Under the pieces are notes generated by a model. That model was given only the letters and a program-made list of their open reading frames with translations, searched no databases and was not told the DNA's origin. From Halocynthiibacter namhaensis (GTDB taxonomy: Bacteria > Pseudomonadota > Alphaproteobacteria > Rhodobacterales > Rhodobacteraceae), in assembly GCF_000812685.1 (NCBI RefSeq), contig NZ_JWIF01000056.1, forward strand, positions 186,001 to 250,000: a stretch of DNA of 64,000 nucleotides, in the 5' to 3' direction. Position 1 is the first letter of the stretch, and every line of letters begins with the position of its first letter. Position numbers and translations under genes: made by a program. Of the stretch, positions 26,760 to 36,635 are shown in pieces.

Positions 26760-27905
26760 TTAGAGAGACGCGATTTCAGCTTCAAACGCATAGGTGATCC
26801 AAGGCAATAGGGCCTCGATGTCATTGGTCTCAACCGTGGCACCACACCAGATGCGAAGGCCTGCTGGGGCGTCACGATATGCACCAATGTCAAAAGCCAC
26901 GCCTTCGGTTTCGAGACGCTTTGCAACGGCCTTGGCAAAGGCTGCGCCATCTTTGATGCGGGCGTCCGTGAATTTCAGGCAAACTGAGGTGTTTGAACGT
27001 GTCGCCTTATTGTTTGCAAGGTTCTCAATCCAAGGGTTTGCAGCGCAAAAAGACTCTATTGCGGAGGAATTCGCGTCTGCGCGAGCGATTAGGCCTTTGA
27101 GACCACCTACCGAGCGCGCCCATGAAAGTGCGAACAAGTAATCCTCGACGCACAGCATGGAAGGCGTGTTGATTGTTGCACCCGTGAAAATACCGTCAAT
27201 CAGTTTGCCTGCTTTTGTGAGGCGGAAAATCTTTGGTAGTGGCCAAGCGGGGGCATAATTTTCAAGCCGTTCCACAGCGCGTGGAGACAGGATGATCATG
27301 CCATGGGCCGCTTCGCCCCCTAGGACTTTTTGCCAAGAATAAGTGGTCGCATCCAACTTGTCCCAAGGCAGATCCATGGCAAAGGCAGCAGAGGTTGCGT
27401 CGCAAATGGTCAGACCCTCGCGATCATCCTTGATCCAATCACCATTAGGTACGCGTACACCAGATGTGGTGCCGTTCCATGTGAAAACAACGTCATTGTT
27501 GAAATCCACAGTGCTGAGATCAACGATCTGGCCATAATCTGCGGTTTTGACGGTTGCTTCTATCTTGAGTTGCTTCACAACATCGGTGATCCAGCCCGCG
27601 CCGAAGCTTTCCCAGGCCAACATTTCAACATGCCGTGCGCCAAGCAAATTCCACAGTGCCATTTCAACAGCGCCGGTGTCAGATGCCGGAACGATGCCGA
27701 TTTTGTAATCGCCTGGAATGTTCAGAAGCTCACGTGTTTCTTCTATCGCAGCTTTAAGCTTGGCTTTACCGCCAGCAGCACGATGCGAACGGCCAAGGGG
27801 CGCGTCACGTAAAACATCAAGATTCCATGAGGGAGGTTTGGCGCAAGGGCCAGAAGAAAAACGCGGATTAGCCGGCCGCGCGGCAGGGTGTACAATATCA
27901 GTCAT
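26760..27905 (-). CDS. serC: Phosphoserine aminotransferase
   Basis: SerC transfers an amino group from glutamate to 3-phosphohydroxypyruvate with pyridoxal phosphate. The 381-residue product is the alphaproteobacterial type (N-terminus [16 protein letters not shown]), with the PLP lysine in [15 protein letters not shown] and the upstream [21 protein letters not shown] stands before the ATG. It heads the serC-serA operon and is divergent from serB; a leader RNA of the known serC type precedes it. Confidence 0.96.
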   Translation of the reverse strand: MTDIVHPAARPANPRFSSGPCAKPPSWNLDVLRDAPLGRSHRAAGGKAKLKAAIEETRELLNIPGDYKIGIVPASDTGAVEMALWNLLGARHVEMLAWESFGAGWITDVVKQLKIEATVKTADYGQIVDLSTVDFNNDVVFTWNGTTSGVRVPNGDWIKDDREGLTICDATSAAFAMDLPWDKLDATTYSWQKVLGGEAAHGMIILSPRAVERLENYAPAWPLPKIFRLTKAGKLIDGIFTGATINTPSMLCVEDYLFALSWARSVGGLKGLIARADANSSAIESFCAANPWIENLANNKATRSNTSVCLKFTDARIKDGAAFAKAVAKRLETEGVAFDIGAYRDAPAGLRIWCGATVETNDIEALLPWITYAFEAEIASL

Positions 27906-27960
27906 GATATCCTTCCAGATATAAGCCCTTCGTTGGGGAAGGGTGTCCCACCTTTGGAAA
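27906..27960 (-). promoter_or_regulatory. serC leader RNA motif candidate
   Basis: Immediately upstream of serC on the minus strand, CCCTTC (27943-27938) pairs with GAAGGG (27931-27926). A second, upstream hairpin (AAAGGTG with CACCCTT, about 27955-27939) shares the CCCTT bases, so the two stems exclude each other. The position just before the ribosome site matches the serC RNA motif described in alphaproteobacteria ahead of serC-serA operons. A covariance-model search would confirm. Confidence 0.65.
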
Positions 27961-28037
27961 TAGCAGCGTTTTTTTCTGGCGCAAGTAAAAAATTGTCGTT
28001 ATGCGGCGAAACACAACGCAAACACGACAGGTGCCCT

Positions 28038-28907
28038 ATGTTCACAGCCACAATGATCGCAAAACCCGGAATGCTGGAACCCATTCTGGCGAACTCAATT
28101 CGAAGCGCGTGGGGGGGCGGTGAACTGCGGTGGTTGTCTGCGGGTGAGGCCGCAGAATTTGATATTCCAAAGATGCCCGACAATCATTGGGATGTTTGGG
28201 GTGAGTTGCAAAAAATGTCAGTGGATCTTGTTGTGCAAGAAACGGAGGGGCGCAAAAAGCGTGTGCTCGTGGCGGATATGGACAGCACAATGATTGCCCA
28301 AGAATGCATAGATGAGCTGGCTGCAGAGGCAGGAATTGGCGATCAGGTGGTGAAGATCACTGCCCGTGCCATGAACGGTGAGATTGATTTTGAGGATGCG
28401 TTGAAAGAACGTGTTGCTTTGCTGAAAGGGCTGAAAAGCTCTGTAATAGACACTGTTTTGGTAAATCGCATTACGCTTGTGCCCGGGGGGCGCGCATTGG
28501 TTCAAACGATGAAAGCAAATGGCGGCTACGCAGCGCTGGTGTCAGGTGGGTTTACCGATTTCACGGCGGATGTCGCTGCGAAATTGGGCTTTGATGAGAA
28601 CCGCGCAAATACGTTGTTGCACGTGGATGGTGCCCTGACAGGTCAGGTCGGCATGCCGATCCTAGGGTTCGAGGCAAAGATCACTGCGGTCAACGAAATC
28701 ACCGCACGCTTGGGGCTAACGCCAAAGGATGTGATCGCTGTTGGCGATGGGGCGAATGATCTTGGGATGTTGCACCTTGCGGGCAGCGGTGTTGCCGCGC
28801 ATGCGAAACCGTCTGTGCAAGCGGAATGTGATATTCGGATCAACTTTGGTGATCTGACAGCCCTGCTGTATGTGCAGGGCTATCAGAAATCGGATTTTGT
28901 GGAATAA
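28038..28907 (+). CDS. serB: Phosphoserine phosphatase
   Basis: SerB removes phosphate from O-phosphoserine, the final step of serine synthesis. The 289-residue product has a short N-terminal domain (about 1-70) and a HAD phosphatase core with the nucleophile motif DMDST (Asp80, Asp82), the SGGFTDF block and the metal-binding GDGANDLGML. The start at ATG 28038 is favoured over an open frame that extends 50 codons upstream through the serC leader. It is divergent from serC with 132 bases between, so both halves of the pathway share one control region. Confidence 0.95.
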   Translation: MFTATMIAKPGMLEPILANSIRSAWGGGELRWLSAGEAAEFDIPKMPDNHWDVWGELQKMSVDLVVQETEGRKKRVLVADMDSTMIAQECIDELAAEAGIGDQVVKITARAMNGEIDFEDALKERVALLKGLKSSVIDTVLVNRITLVPGGRALVQTMKANGGYAALVSGGFTDFTADVAAKLGFDENRANTLLHVDGALTGQVGMPILGFEAKITAVNEITARLGLTPKDVIAVGDGANDLGMLHLAGSGVAAHAKPSVQAECDIRINFGDLTALLYVQGYQKSDFVE

Positions 28908-28913
28908 CAGACC

Positions 28914-29909
28914 CTAAATAAAGGATTTTGCCGCATTAATCGTTCCGCAATTCACGCCATTCCAGTTCAGGATTGGCGTGTTTAAACGCTTCTTCGCGGC
29001 GGGATGTTCGGGGTCAAGAACCCCTAAGCGCACAAGGATAGCTGCGATCGTGCATTCAGATGCCCGGGTTGCGCCATCGGAAATTTTCAACGCGACACCC
29101 AATTTCTTTTCAGGGATGATTGCGACGAAAACACCATCAGCGCCCGTTTTGATCGACACTTTTCCGTCCATCGCGCGCATCAGTTCAGTGCAAGCCCGAG
29201 TTTCGCCAGCGACCAATTCGGGGTGCAGGGCCATGGCCTCGCGCAAACGCACGGCGGCTTTTTCGCGGGCGGAGCCGCTTTCGGATGCACCCGCAAAGAA
29301 CCCCATCGCACGGGCCAGGCCAGCGACAGAGGTTGCATAATTGGGGGCAGAACAGCCGTCGATGCCATAGCCAGGACTGGTTTCACCCGTGGTATCTTCA
29401 AAAGCGTCCTTGATGGTGACTTGCAACGGGTGGCTGGGATCATGGTAATCTGCACCATGACCCATATGTTTGTTCCAGGTCAGAAAACCGGAATGTTTGC
29501 CGGAACAGTTGTTGTGGAACTGACATGGCGAATCATCGGTTTTCACAAGCGCATTACGCGCCGGGATGTCGGCTGGTTCCTGTGGACCACAGCGCAGATC
29601 GCTTTCCCTAAGGCCAAGGTTGGATAGCCATTTTCCAACACGATCTGTGTGGATGAATGCGCCTTGGTGTGATGCGCAGGATAGGGCCAGATGTTCGGTT
29701 GTGAGACCAAAGGCATCGGCTGCGCCACTTTCCACAAGGGGCAGGGCTTGGATCATTTTACACGATGATCTTGGATAAGTGATGTGATCAGGGTTTCCCC
29801 AGCTTTCGACGATTTGCCCTGCATGATCTGAAATCACCACATGGCCCGTGTGAATGGATTCAAGAACCGGCCCGCGCCAGATTTCGGTTAAGATATGGGG
29901 GGCTGTCAT
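28914..29909 (-). CDS. L-asparaginase II family protein
   Basis: A 331-residue enzyme of the PF06089 asparaginase family (the Rhizobium etli AnsA type), which hydrolyses asparagine to aspartate and ammonia. Family motifs include the YPRSSCKMIQALPL block near residue 46 (Ser-x-x-Lys), LSCASHQGAFIH, and NNCSGKHSGFLTW around residue 135. GGAGAGACAC precedes the ATG. It is convergent with serB, with seven bases between stops, and divergent from the IalB-like gene. Confidence 0.92.
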   Translation of the reverse strand: MTAPHILTEIWRGPVLESIHTGHVVISDHAGQIVESWGNPDHITYPRSSCKMIQALPLVESGAADAFGLTTEHLALSCASHQGAFIHTDRVGKWLSNLGLRESDLRCGPQEPADIPARNALVKTDDSPCQFHNNCSGKHSGFLTWNKHMGHGADYHDPSHPLQVTIKDAFEDTTGETSPGYGIDGCSAPNYATSVAGLARAMGFFAGASESGSAREKAAVRLREAMALHPELVAGETRACTELMRAMDGKVSIKTGADGVFVAIIPEKKLGVALKISDGATRASECTIAAILVRLGVLDPEHPAAKKRLNTPILNWNGVNCGTINAAKSFI

Positions 29910-29983
29910 TGTGTCTCTCCTGATGGAATGCGCAGATTTTCGCCAACTTACGGGGGAATTGGGGTTTCAAACAACTGCATTTT

Positions 29984-30012
29984 TTGATTAGTGTAAGTCT
30001 ATCGGGTAATCT
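29984..30012 (+). promoter_or_regulatory. Probable promoter of the IalB-like gene
   Basis: TTGATT (29984-29989), a 17-base spacer and TAATCT (30007-30012) fit a sigma-70 promoter 72 bases upstream of the start codon. Confidence 0.4.
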
Positions 30013-30083
30013 CGGGAGGCAGATTTGACTATAACGGATCGTCGGGCCCGAACAGAGGCATAGCAGCTGGAGGCTGTATCGAA

Positions 30084-30635
30084 ATGAAATCACATCTTTT
30101 CCGCACAATTGTTGGCGTGATCTGCTTGGGCGCGGTGTCTGTTGCTGGTTCCGTAACCGGGGCGCTTGCGCAGGCAACTTCAACCAATCGTGTTGCAGCC
30201 CAAACGGATTGGAGTGTCTTTGTCGATGATAGCCCAACCCAATGTTGGGCGGTTTCTGGCCCGAAGGCCACGGTAAACACTGATGCGAGCGGTCGCCCGA
30301 AAGCGGTGAACCGTGGGCAAATCTTGATGTTTGTCACATGGAACCCATCTTCCGAGATCAGTGCACAGGTTTCCTTCACGGGCGGCTATCCTTTTGCAAG
30401 CGGGTCAACTGTTAAGCTTGAAATCGGCGCCAGCGCGTTTGAATTGTTCACCACTGGCGAAAACGCTTGGGCCGCAAGTCCCGCGGATGATGCGCGCATC
30501 GTGACCGCGATGAAACGCGGTGCATCTGCCGTTCTGACCGGGCGTTCCGGTCGCGGTACAATCACGAAAGATACATTTTCGTTGTTGGGCTTTACGGCCG
30601 CAGTTGATGAAGCGGGCAAACGCTGCGACGGCTGA
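30084..30635 (+). CDS. Invasion-associated locus B (IalB) family periplasmic protein
   Basis: A 183-residue exported protein. Residues 1-30 are a signal peptide with a clear hydrophobic core and cleavage after ALA. The mature part matches the IalB family: a conserved DWSVFVDDSPTQCWAVSGP start and a paired C-terminal Cys (GKRCDG), likely forming a disulfide. Despite the name, the family is widespread in free-living alphaproteobacteria and its function is unknown. GGAGG lies before the ATG. A strong terminator follows, so it is a single-gene unit. Confidence 0.85.
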   Translation: MKSHLFRTIVGVICLGAVSVAGSVTGALAQATSTNRVAAQTDWSVFVDDSPTQCWAVSGPKATVNTDASGRPKAVNRGQILMFVTWNPSSEISAQVSFTGGYPFASGSTVKLEIGASAFELFTTGENAWAASPADDARIVTAMKRGASAVLTGRSGRGTITKDTFSLLGFTAAVDEAGKRCDG

Positions 30636-30664
30636 TCTTTTGTAAAAGATTGCAGATGACAAAG

Positions 30665-30691
30665 GGGGCAACTTTCCATTGCCCCTTTTTT
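30665..30691 (+). terminator. Rho-independent terminator after the IalB-like gene
   Basis: GGGGCAA (30665-30671) pairs with TTGCCCC (30679-30685) over a seven-base loop, followed by six T. Confidence 0.88.
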
Positions 30692-30727
30692 ACGTTATGA
30701 CGCAGCTCTGTTTCAGCGGAGCCCGAA

Positions 30728-31948
30728 ATGTCTGACCCAAAATCTGCAACCACACCTGCTGTGCCCACATCGACCAAGGCCGTTACGCCTGATATGTTGA
30801 CGCTGCCGCGCAAGGAAGCGCCTTCTGCCTTGATCAATTTGGTTGGGCTGACACGTGATGCGATGCGCGACGCACTTATCGAAGCCGGCACACCTGAAAA
30901 GCAGGCGAAGATGCGCACGGGGCAGATTTGGCAGTGGATTTATCAAAAGGGTGTGCGGTCGTTCGATGATATGACCAACTTGGCGAAACCATTTCGCGCG
31001 ATGTTGGCTGAAAAATTTGAAGTTCGCGTGCCGGAGGTGATCACACGCCAGGTTTCGCAAGATGGCACACGTAAATATCTTGTGCGCATCAATGGCGGCC
31101 ATGAGGTCGAGATTGTTTACATCCCGGAAACGGATCGCGGTACTTTGTGTATTTCGTCGCAAGTTGGCTGCACTTTGACCTGTACCTTCTGCCATACGGG
31201 CACGCAAAAATTGGTACGTAACCTAACCGCAGGCGAGATCATCGGTCAGGTGATGGTGGCGCGTGATGATCTCGATGAGTGGCCTGAACCTGGCCGTAAT
31301 CCCAATGATGAGACCAAGCGCAAACTGTCCAATATTGTTCTGATGGGCATGGGCGAACCGCTGTATAACTTTGAAAATGTGCGCGATGCGATGAAGATTG
31401 CGATGGACCCTGAAGGGATCTCGCTGTCGCGTCGCCGTATCACGCTGTCGACCTCTGGTGTGGTACCGGAAATGGCGCGCACGGCCCAGGAAATCGGCTG
31501 TTTGTTGGCGATTTCGTTTCACGCCACCACAGATGCCGTCCGCGATGTGCTTGTGCCGATCAACAAACGTTGGCCGTTGGAAAAGCTGCTTGAGGCTTTG
31601 AACAGCTATCCCAAAGCGTCGAACTCTGAACGCATCACCTTTGAGTATGTGATGTTGAAGGGCGTGAACGACAGTGACGAGGATGCGCATCGTTTGGTCG
31701 AACTGATCAAAGGTATCCCCGCGAAAGTGAACCTGATTCCCTTCAATGAATGGCCTGGTTCCCCTTATGAGCGGTCTTCAAACAACCGTATTCGGGCGTT
31801 TTCCGAGATCATTTATCAGGCGGGATATGCATCCCCCGTGCGTAAACCGCGTGGCGAAGACATCATGGCGGCCTGTGGTCAGTTGAAAAGTGCGACGGAA
31901 CGTGCCCGTAAAAGCCGCAAGCAGATTGAACGCGAAGCCGGTCTGTAG
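30728..31948 (+). CDS. rlmN: Dual-specificity 23S rRNA/tRNA (adenine-C2) methyltransferase RlmN
   Basis: RlmN is a radical SAM enzyme that methylates C2 of adenine 2503 in 23S rRNA and adenine 37 in some tRNAs. The 406-residue product has the cluster-binding motif [20 protein letters not shown], and a C-terminal Cys in MAACGQL that carries the methyl group. The N-terminal 35 residues are a Ser/Thr/Pro-rich extension typical of related bacteria. GGAG lies before the ATG. It stands alone after a terminator. Confidence 0.96.
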   Translation: MSDPKSATTPAVPTSTKAVTPDMLTLPRKEAPSALINLVGLTRDAMRDALIEAGTPEKQAKMRTGQIWQWIYQKGVRSFDDMTNLAKPFRAMLAEKFEVRVPEVITRQVSQDGTRKYLVRINGGHEVEIVYIPETDRGTLCISSQVGCTLTCTFCHTGTQKLVRNLTAGEIIGQVMVARDDLDEWPEPGRNPNDETKRKLSNIVLMGMGEPLYNFENVRDAMKIAMDPEGISLSRRRITLSTSGVVPEMARTAQEIGCLLAISFHATTDAVRDVLVPINKRWPLEKLLEALNSYPKASNSERITFEYVMLKGVNDSDEDAHRLVELIKGIPAKVNLIPFNEWPGSPYERSSNNRIRAFSEIIYQAGYASPVRKPRGEDIMAACGQLKSATERARKSRKQIEREAGL

Positions 31949-31972
31949 AACCCGCCTGTAATCGTCTTGCGT

Positions 31973-32020
31973 TGGGCTAACATGAAGCAGAACCGCACGT
32001 AATTAATGTGGCTTAGCCCA
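31973..32020. repeat. Inverted repeat after rlmN
   Basis: TGGGCTAA (31973-31980) is the exact complement of TTAGCCCA (32013-32020), with 32 bases between that can pair further (CAC...GTG). A T-rich stretch follows at 32028. It may be the 3' end structure of rlmN mRNA. Confidence 0.45.
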
Positions 32021-32084
32021 TGTTCGTGCTTTTGTTGTGACTATCAGGGCAGTACCATTCTTCCAAAATAAAGGGAGACATGGG

Positions 32085-32840
32085 ATGTCGGAAGTTTCAG
32101 GAAAAACCGTTTTTGTAACCGGGGCCAGCCAGGGGATCGGCGAAGCCACGGCGCGTTTGCTGGCACATGAAGGCGCGCGCGTGGTGCTGTTTGCGCGATC
32201 TACTGCGAAAATCGATGCGATTGCGCGTGATATTGGTGAGAATGCCCTGGCGATTTCCGGTGATGTCGCGTCTTGGGCCGATGTGGCAAAAGCGATGGCC
32301 GAAGCCGAACGTCACTTTGGTCCGGTGGATATCCTGATCAATAATGCCGGCATGATTGACCCGATTGGGATGATGAACACATCTGATCCACAGGCCTGGG
32401 GGCAGGCGATCGATGTGAACACAAAAGGTGTCTATTACGGGATGCGCGCGGCGATTCCGCGTATGGAAGCCCGTGGATCAGGCACCGTGATCACGATCAG
32501 TTCTGGTGCCGCACATAATGCCCTTGAGGGGTGGAGCGCCTATTGCACCTCCAAAGCGGGGACTGCGATGTTGACCAGTGCTGCGCATCTGGAAAGTGGC
32601 GGCAAAGGCGTGCGGATCATGGGATTTTCGCCGGGGACCGTGGCGACACAGATGCAAAAGGAAATCAAATCATCAGGCATCAACGCGGTTAGCCAGCTGG
32701 ATTGGGAAGATCACCATCCGGTGGATGTTCCTGCGCGTATTCTGTTGTGGATGTGTGGCAGCGACGCGGATGATTACCTTGGCCAAGAAGTTCACCATGC
32801 TGATGAAGATGTTCGCACGCGTGCGGGTATCTCCGTGTGA
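32085..32840 (+). CDS. Short-chain dehydrogenase/reductase (SDR)
   Basis: A 251-residue NAD(P)-dependent oxidoreductase with the classical SDR motifs: TGASQGIG for cofactor binding (about 12-19), NNAG, the catalytic Ser in ITISSGAAHN, and Tyr/Lys in YCTSK. The start is ATG 32085 with AAGGGAGA upstream; an upstream frame extension has no ribosome site. Its stop overlaps the GTG start of the enoyl-CoA hydratase gene by four bases, so the two are coupled and may act on the same acyl-CoA. Substrate is unknown. Confidence 0.9.
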   Translation: MSEVSGKTVFVTGASQGIGEATARLLAHEGARVVLFARSTAKIDAIARDIGENALAISGDVASWADVAKAMAEAERHFGPVDILINNAGMIDPIGMMNTSDPQAWGQAIDVNTKGVYYGMRAAIPRMEARGSGTVITISSGAAHNALEGWSAYCTSKAGTAMLTSAAHLESGGKGVRIMGFSPGTVATQMQKEIKSSGINAVSQLDWEDHHPVDVPARILLWMCGSDADDYLGQEVHHADEDVRTRAGISV

Positions 32841-33460
32841 TTGAGGTTGAGAAAAATGATGCGCTCTGGACGGTAAAGATCAACCGTCCAGAGAAGGCGA
32901 ATTCTCTGACATCTGTGATGCTGGAAGATCTGTGTGAGGTTTTCGAAACAGTGTCTAACGCAGGTGTAAATGCAGTTATTTTGACCGGCGACGGCAAGGT
33001 TTTCTCTGCGGGGGCGGATTTGGATGAAGCACGCGCAGGCTTGGCAGTATCTCCCCTCTGGGAACGCCTTTCAACTGCCGTGGCCCATGCACCGTGCCTG
33101 ACCATTGCCGCGTTGAACGGAACCTTGGCAGGCGGCGCGATGGGCATGGCGTTGGCTTGTGATTTGCGTATCGCGGTGCCTGGGGCAAAGTTTTTCTATC
33201 CGGTGATGAAACTGGGCTTTCTGCCGCAACCCTCTGATCCAAAGCGCTTGCATGATCTTGTCGGCCCTGCGCGGGCAAAGTTGATCTTGATGGCAGGGCA
33301 GAAAGTGACCGCGCAAGACGCTTTTGCGTTTGGCTTGGTCGATAAGGTTGTTGCACCTGAGGACTTGATGTCTGAGGCTTTGTTATTGGCGCAAGCGCCG
33401 ATCGCGGCTGATCCTGCACATGTGGCGGCGATTAAAGATATGGTACGACCAACCCGTTGA
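32837..33460 (+). CDS. Enoyl-CoA hydratase/isomerase family protein
   Basis: A 207-residue crotonase-fold protein, shorter than the usual 255-260 residues because the C-terminal helical region is reduced. It has the oxyanion-hole segments FSAGADLDEA and NGTLAGGAMGMALACDLRI. The Glu residues that serve catalysis in true hydratases are not both obvious, so the exact reaction is open. It begins at a GTG overlapping the SDR stop (GTGA). The mscS gene follows after 76 bases. Confidence 0.85.
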   Translation: MIEVEKNDALWTVKINRPEKANSLTSVMLEDLCEVFETVSNAGVNAVILTGDGKVFSAGADLDEARAGLAVSPLWERLSTAVAHAPCLTIAALNGTLAGGAMGMALACDLRIAVPGAKFFYPVMKLGFLPQPSDPKRLHDLVGPARAKLILMAGQKVTAQDAFAFGLVDKVVAPEDLMSEALLLAQAPIAADPAHVAAIKDMVRPTR

Positions 33461-33536
33461 CGCCGAGTATCGCTTGAGATTCTGGTCAATTTCTATATGC
33501 AGGCCGTCAATTAAAGTGACCGGACCGGAGAGTAAT

Positions 33537-34874
33537 ATGAGTGTCGAGACGATTGAAGCCGAAACTGATTTTGCCACAACGGTCACGAACTATGCATTTT
33601 GGGCGTGGGACCTTGCCAGTGATTGGTTACTGTCCCCGGCCGCCTGGTCACAATTTGCTTTGCTTGTGGTGGCCTTTGGCCTTGCTTGGTACGGCGCGCG
33701 CAAGCTAACGCCGACCATCACGCGCTTGGTCTCTCCGCCAGAGGAACAAGTGCATATTGTCGCGCGCCTACGCCGATACGCTTTGTTGTATCTTCCCTTA
33801 TTGCTGCCCCTGTTGGCCTATGCGTTGATTGGTTTGGGCGAAGGTGTGACGCGATCCCTGTTCGGATCGGGCGCTGTTATCGCCTTTGGCAAACGCGCGT
33901 TCCTGTTCCTAGCTGTGCGCGCCTTGGTGAATGACATTATCCAGGATTCTTTCCTGAAATTGCTGGGGAAATACGTTCTGATCCCAGTGATGGCGTTGCA
34001 CACGGTTGGGCTTTTGGGCTTGGCAACCGATTATCTTACCAACACTGTTGTTCAATTCGGCAATATTAGTTTTTCGGTGATGTCCTTGGTGCGCGGTATC
34101 GTTGCTGGCGCGATTTTGTTTTGGCTTGGGCGTTGGTCAAATGATCAAAGCACGACCTATATTCAGAAACAGCAAGAACTGCGCCCGGCCACGCGCCAAC
34201 TGGCTGTCAAAGCATCCGAGATCTTCATCTTTGGCCTCGCGTTCCTGCTGCTGCTGAACATTATGGGTATCAACCTGTCGACCCTCGCGGTTCTTGGTGG
34301 TGCGATTGGTGTGGGTCTTGGTTTTGGTCTGCAAAAAATTGCGTCGAACTTTATTTCAGGTGTGATCTTGCTGCTGGAAGGTCAGGCAACGGTGGGGGAT
34401 TTCGTCGAACTGGATGGTGGCGAATCTGGTACCATCGTGAAAATGACGGCGCGTGCGATTTTTCTTGAGACATTTGATGGCCGTTGGATCGTCGTTCCGA
34501 ATGAGGATTTCATCACCACCCGGGTTGTGAACTTTTCGGATCAAGGGTCTTCCAACCGATATGAAGTCGCGTTTTCAGTCAGCTATGACACGGATATCAA
34601 TAAGATCCCTGACATCATTGAACCGGCTGTAGCGAAGCACAAAGCTGTGTTGGATGCACCTTATCCGCCGGATTGCGAACTGCGTGGGTTTGGCGACAGT
34701 GGCGTTGATTTCGCCGTGGAATTCTGGGTGAACGGGTTTGATGATGGGGACAATAAATTCACATCTGATGTCATGTTTATCGTTTGGAATGCCCTGAAAG
34801 ACGCGGGCGTCGAGATCCCATATCCGCACCGTGTTGTTGAGATCAAAGGCAGTCTACCTGTGGCATCTGAATGA
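33537..34874 (+). CDS. Mechanosensitive ion channel, MscS family
   Basis: An inner-membrane channel of 445 residues that should open under membrane tension. Five to six hydrophobic segments lead to the pore helix and the MscS signature GVGLGFGLQKIASNFISGVILLLEG region (about 255-280), then the beta domain DFVELDGGESGTIVKMTARA and the cytoplasmic C-terminal domain. The start ATG at 33537 follows GGAGAGTAAT; an open frame runs 39 codons upstream into the hydratase gene. The next gene overlaps its stop by four bases. Confidence 0.92.
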   Translation: MSVETIEAETDFATTVTNYAFWAWDLASDWLLSPAAWSQFALLVVAFGLAWYGARKLTPTITRLVSPPEEQVHIVARLRRYALLYLPLLLPLLAYALIGLGEGVTRSLFGSGAVIAFGKRAFLFLAVRALVNDIIQDSFLKLLGKYVLIPVMALHTVGLLGLATDYLTNTVVQFGNISFSVMSLVRGIVAGAILFWLGRWSNDQSTTYIQKQQELRPATRQLAVKASEIFIFGLAFLLLLNIMGINLSTLAVLGGAIGVGLGFGLQKIASNFISGVILLLEGQATVGDFVELDGGESGTIVKMTARAIFLETFDGRWIVVPNEDFITTRVVNFSDQGSSNRYEVAFSVSYDTDINKIPDIIEPAVAKHKAVLDAPYPPDCELRGFGDSGVDFAVEFWVNGFDDGDNKFTSDVMFIVWNALKDAGVEIPYPHRVVEIKGSLPVASE

Positions 34875-36025
34875 AAACGGCACTTGTCATTGGGGCCGGA
34901 CCTGCTGGCCTAATGGCGGCGGAAGAACTGGCGCGTGCCGGTGTAAGCGTCACGATCCTTGAGGCCAAAACCAGCCCCGCGCGCAAGTTTTTGATGGCGG
35001 GCAAAAGTGGCTTGAACCTGACCAAGGATGAGCCCCTGGCAGGTTTTATTGCGGCTTTTCCTGATGCACCTAAAGAGCTGCGCGATATTCTGGCTGACTT
35101 TGGCCCTGAAAAGGTCAAGCAATGGGCGCAGGATCTTGGCCAAGAGGTTTTCACAGGATCATCAGGGCGCGTGTTTCCAACAGCAATGAAAGCATCGCCT
35201 TTGTTGCGTGCTTGGATGGGGCGTTTGGATGGGCTTGGCGTTGTTTTGCGGACCGGCACCCGGTGGATTGGGTTTGAGGGAAGCGGCGTTTCGATTGTCA
35301 GTGCGACCGGAAAGGATGTTCTGACGCCGGATGTTGTCGTTCTTGCCTGTGGCGGGGCCAGCTGGGCGCGTTTGGGGGCAGATGGTGCTTGGATCGATTT
35401 CGTTGAGGCCCCCTGTGTTCCATTCAAGCCTGCCAACATGGGGTTCGTTTGTGATTGGTCACCGCATATGCAACGGCACTTTGGTGCACCTGTAAAGCCC
35501 GTGGTGCTGCGCTGTGGTGGGCATGAAATCAAGGGCGAGTTTGTGATTTCGGCGCGCGGTGTTGAGGGCAGTGGCATTTATGCTGTGTCGAGGCAGATGC
35601 GCGAAAATCACCCTTTGATGCTGGACTTGATGCCAGACCTAAACGTGGCGGCCCTGACCGCACGGCTGAGCAAGCCGCGTGGTAAGAACAGTCTCACCAA
35701 TCACTTGCGAAAGGCCGGTTTGTCGCCTGTGAAAATCGGGCTGTTACGCGAGGTCGGATCAGATTTCACGGCACAAGCCATTAAGAATATGCCGATGCCT
35801 CATAATGGCCCTCGACCTATGGATGAGGCGATTTCCGTCGCCGGGGGGCTAAGCTTTGATGCATTGGATGCAGATTTGATGCTACAATCTAGGCCGGGCG
35901 TTTTTTGTGCTGGCGAGATGCTGGATTGGGAAGCACCAACAGGTGGCTATCTTATCAGTGGATGTCTCGCGACGGGTCACCGCGCAGGGCGCGCGGCGGC
36001 CAACTGGGCGAATAATAGAGACTAA
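34871..36025 (+). CDS. NAD(P)/FAD-dependent flavoprotein (TIGR03862, BaiN/HI0933-like)
   Basis: A 384-residue flavoprotein with the dinucleotide motif GAGPAGLMAAEELARAG at the N-terminus and the family signature ARKFLMAGKSGLNLT, plus the C-terminal FAD contact GEMLDWEAPTGGYLISGC. Relatives include BaiN and HI0933; their substrates are mostly unknown. Its ATG overlaps the mscS stop by four bases (ATGA). It is convergent with the GST gene. Confidence 0.88.
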   Translation: MKTALVIGAGPAGLMAAEELARAGVSVTILEAKTSPARKFLMAGKSGLNLTKDEPLAGFIAAFPDAPKELRDILADFGPEKVKQWAQDLGQEVFTGSSGRVFPTAMKASPLLRAWMGRLDGLGVVLRTGTRWIGFEGSGVSIVSATGKDVLTPDVVVLACGGASWARLGADGAWIDFVEAPCVPFKPANMGFVCDWSPHMQRHFGAPVKPVVLRCGGHEIKGEFVISARGVEGSGIYAVSRQMRENHPLMLDLMPDLNVAALTARLSKPRGKNSLTNHLRKAGLSPVKIGLLREVGSDFTAQAIKNMPMPHNGPRPMDEAISVAGGLSFDALDADLMLQSRPGVFCAGEMLDWEAPTGGYLISGCLATGHRAGRAAANWANNRD

Positions 36026-36033
36026 CCTCATGA

Positions 36034-36627
36034 TTAGTCTCTCATTGCGAGGGTGCGCCGATAGGCGTCACGTGATCGCAACCGTTTGGCATAATCCTGC
36101 AGGATAGGTTCTGAAATTTCAAAACCCGCGCTTTTTGCCCAATCGAGACAATGGGCAAGGATGAGGTCTGGCACAGTCATCACACCGCCCATAAGGAAAT
36201 CTTTTCCATCAAGGTCAGGGGCGAGGGCAGCCATGTTGCGCGCCAGTTCTTTTGCAACGGTGTTGCGCACTTCTGGGATGCGTTCGTCTTCTGGCAAGTA
36301 ATGATCATGACGACCTGCCATCCAAAGTATGGAATCAAACTCGTCCAAGATCCTTTGGGTGAACCCATCTTGTTGCGCCCGTTCAAGGGTGCCTGTTTCA
36401 AATGTGAATTTCGCGTGACGATCAGCGAGGAACTGAACAATCGCGGTGGAATCAGTTAGAACCGTTCCTTCAACGATCAATGCAGGGATTTTGCCGGTGG
36501 GATTGATGGCGCGGACCTCATCCGAGCGCGCGGAGGCTGCGTTTCGCGTATAGGCGGCGCCGATTTCCTCGAGCATCCAAAGAACACGGCGGGTGCGCGA
36601 GCGGATCGCGCCAATGACTTCATACAT
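36034..36627 (-). CDS. Glutathione S-transferase family protein
   Basis: A 197-residue protein with a thioredoxin-like N-terminal domain (AIRSRTRRVLWMLEEIGAAY, NPTGKIPALIVEG, LTDSTAIVQFLAD) and an all-helical C-terminal domain. The Ser/Thr after the first strand could be the glutathione-activating residue. The start is ATG 36627; the longer frame to 36774 lies within holA. The preceding holA ends eight bases upstream, so it may be the last gene of the leuS-lptE-holA operon. Substrate is unknown. Confidence 0.88.
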   Translation of the reverse strand: MYEVIGAIRSRTRRVLWMLEEIGAAYTRNAASARSDEVRAINPTGKIPALIVEGTVLTDSTAIVQFLADRHAKFTFETGTLERAQQDGFTQRILDEFDSILWMAGRHDHYLPEDERIPEVRNTVAKELARNMAALAPDLDGKDFLMGGVMTVPDLILAHCLDWAKSAGFEISEPILQDYAKRLRSRDAYRRTLAMRD

Positions 36628-36635
36628 GTTTTTTC

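Noticed and set aside
32837-33460. Short enoyl-CoA hydratase as a truncated pseudogene
   Set aside because: The frame is clean and coupled to the SDR gene, and core segments are intact; short members of the family exist.
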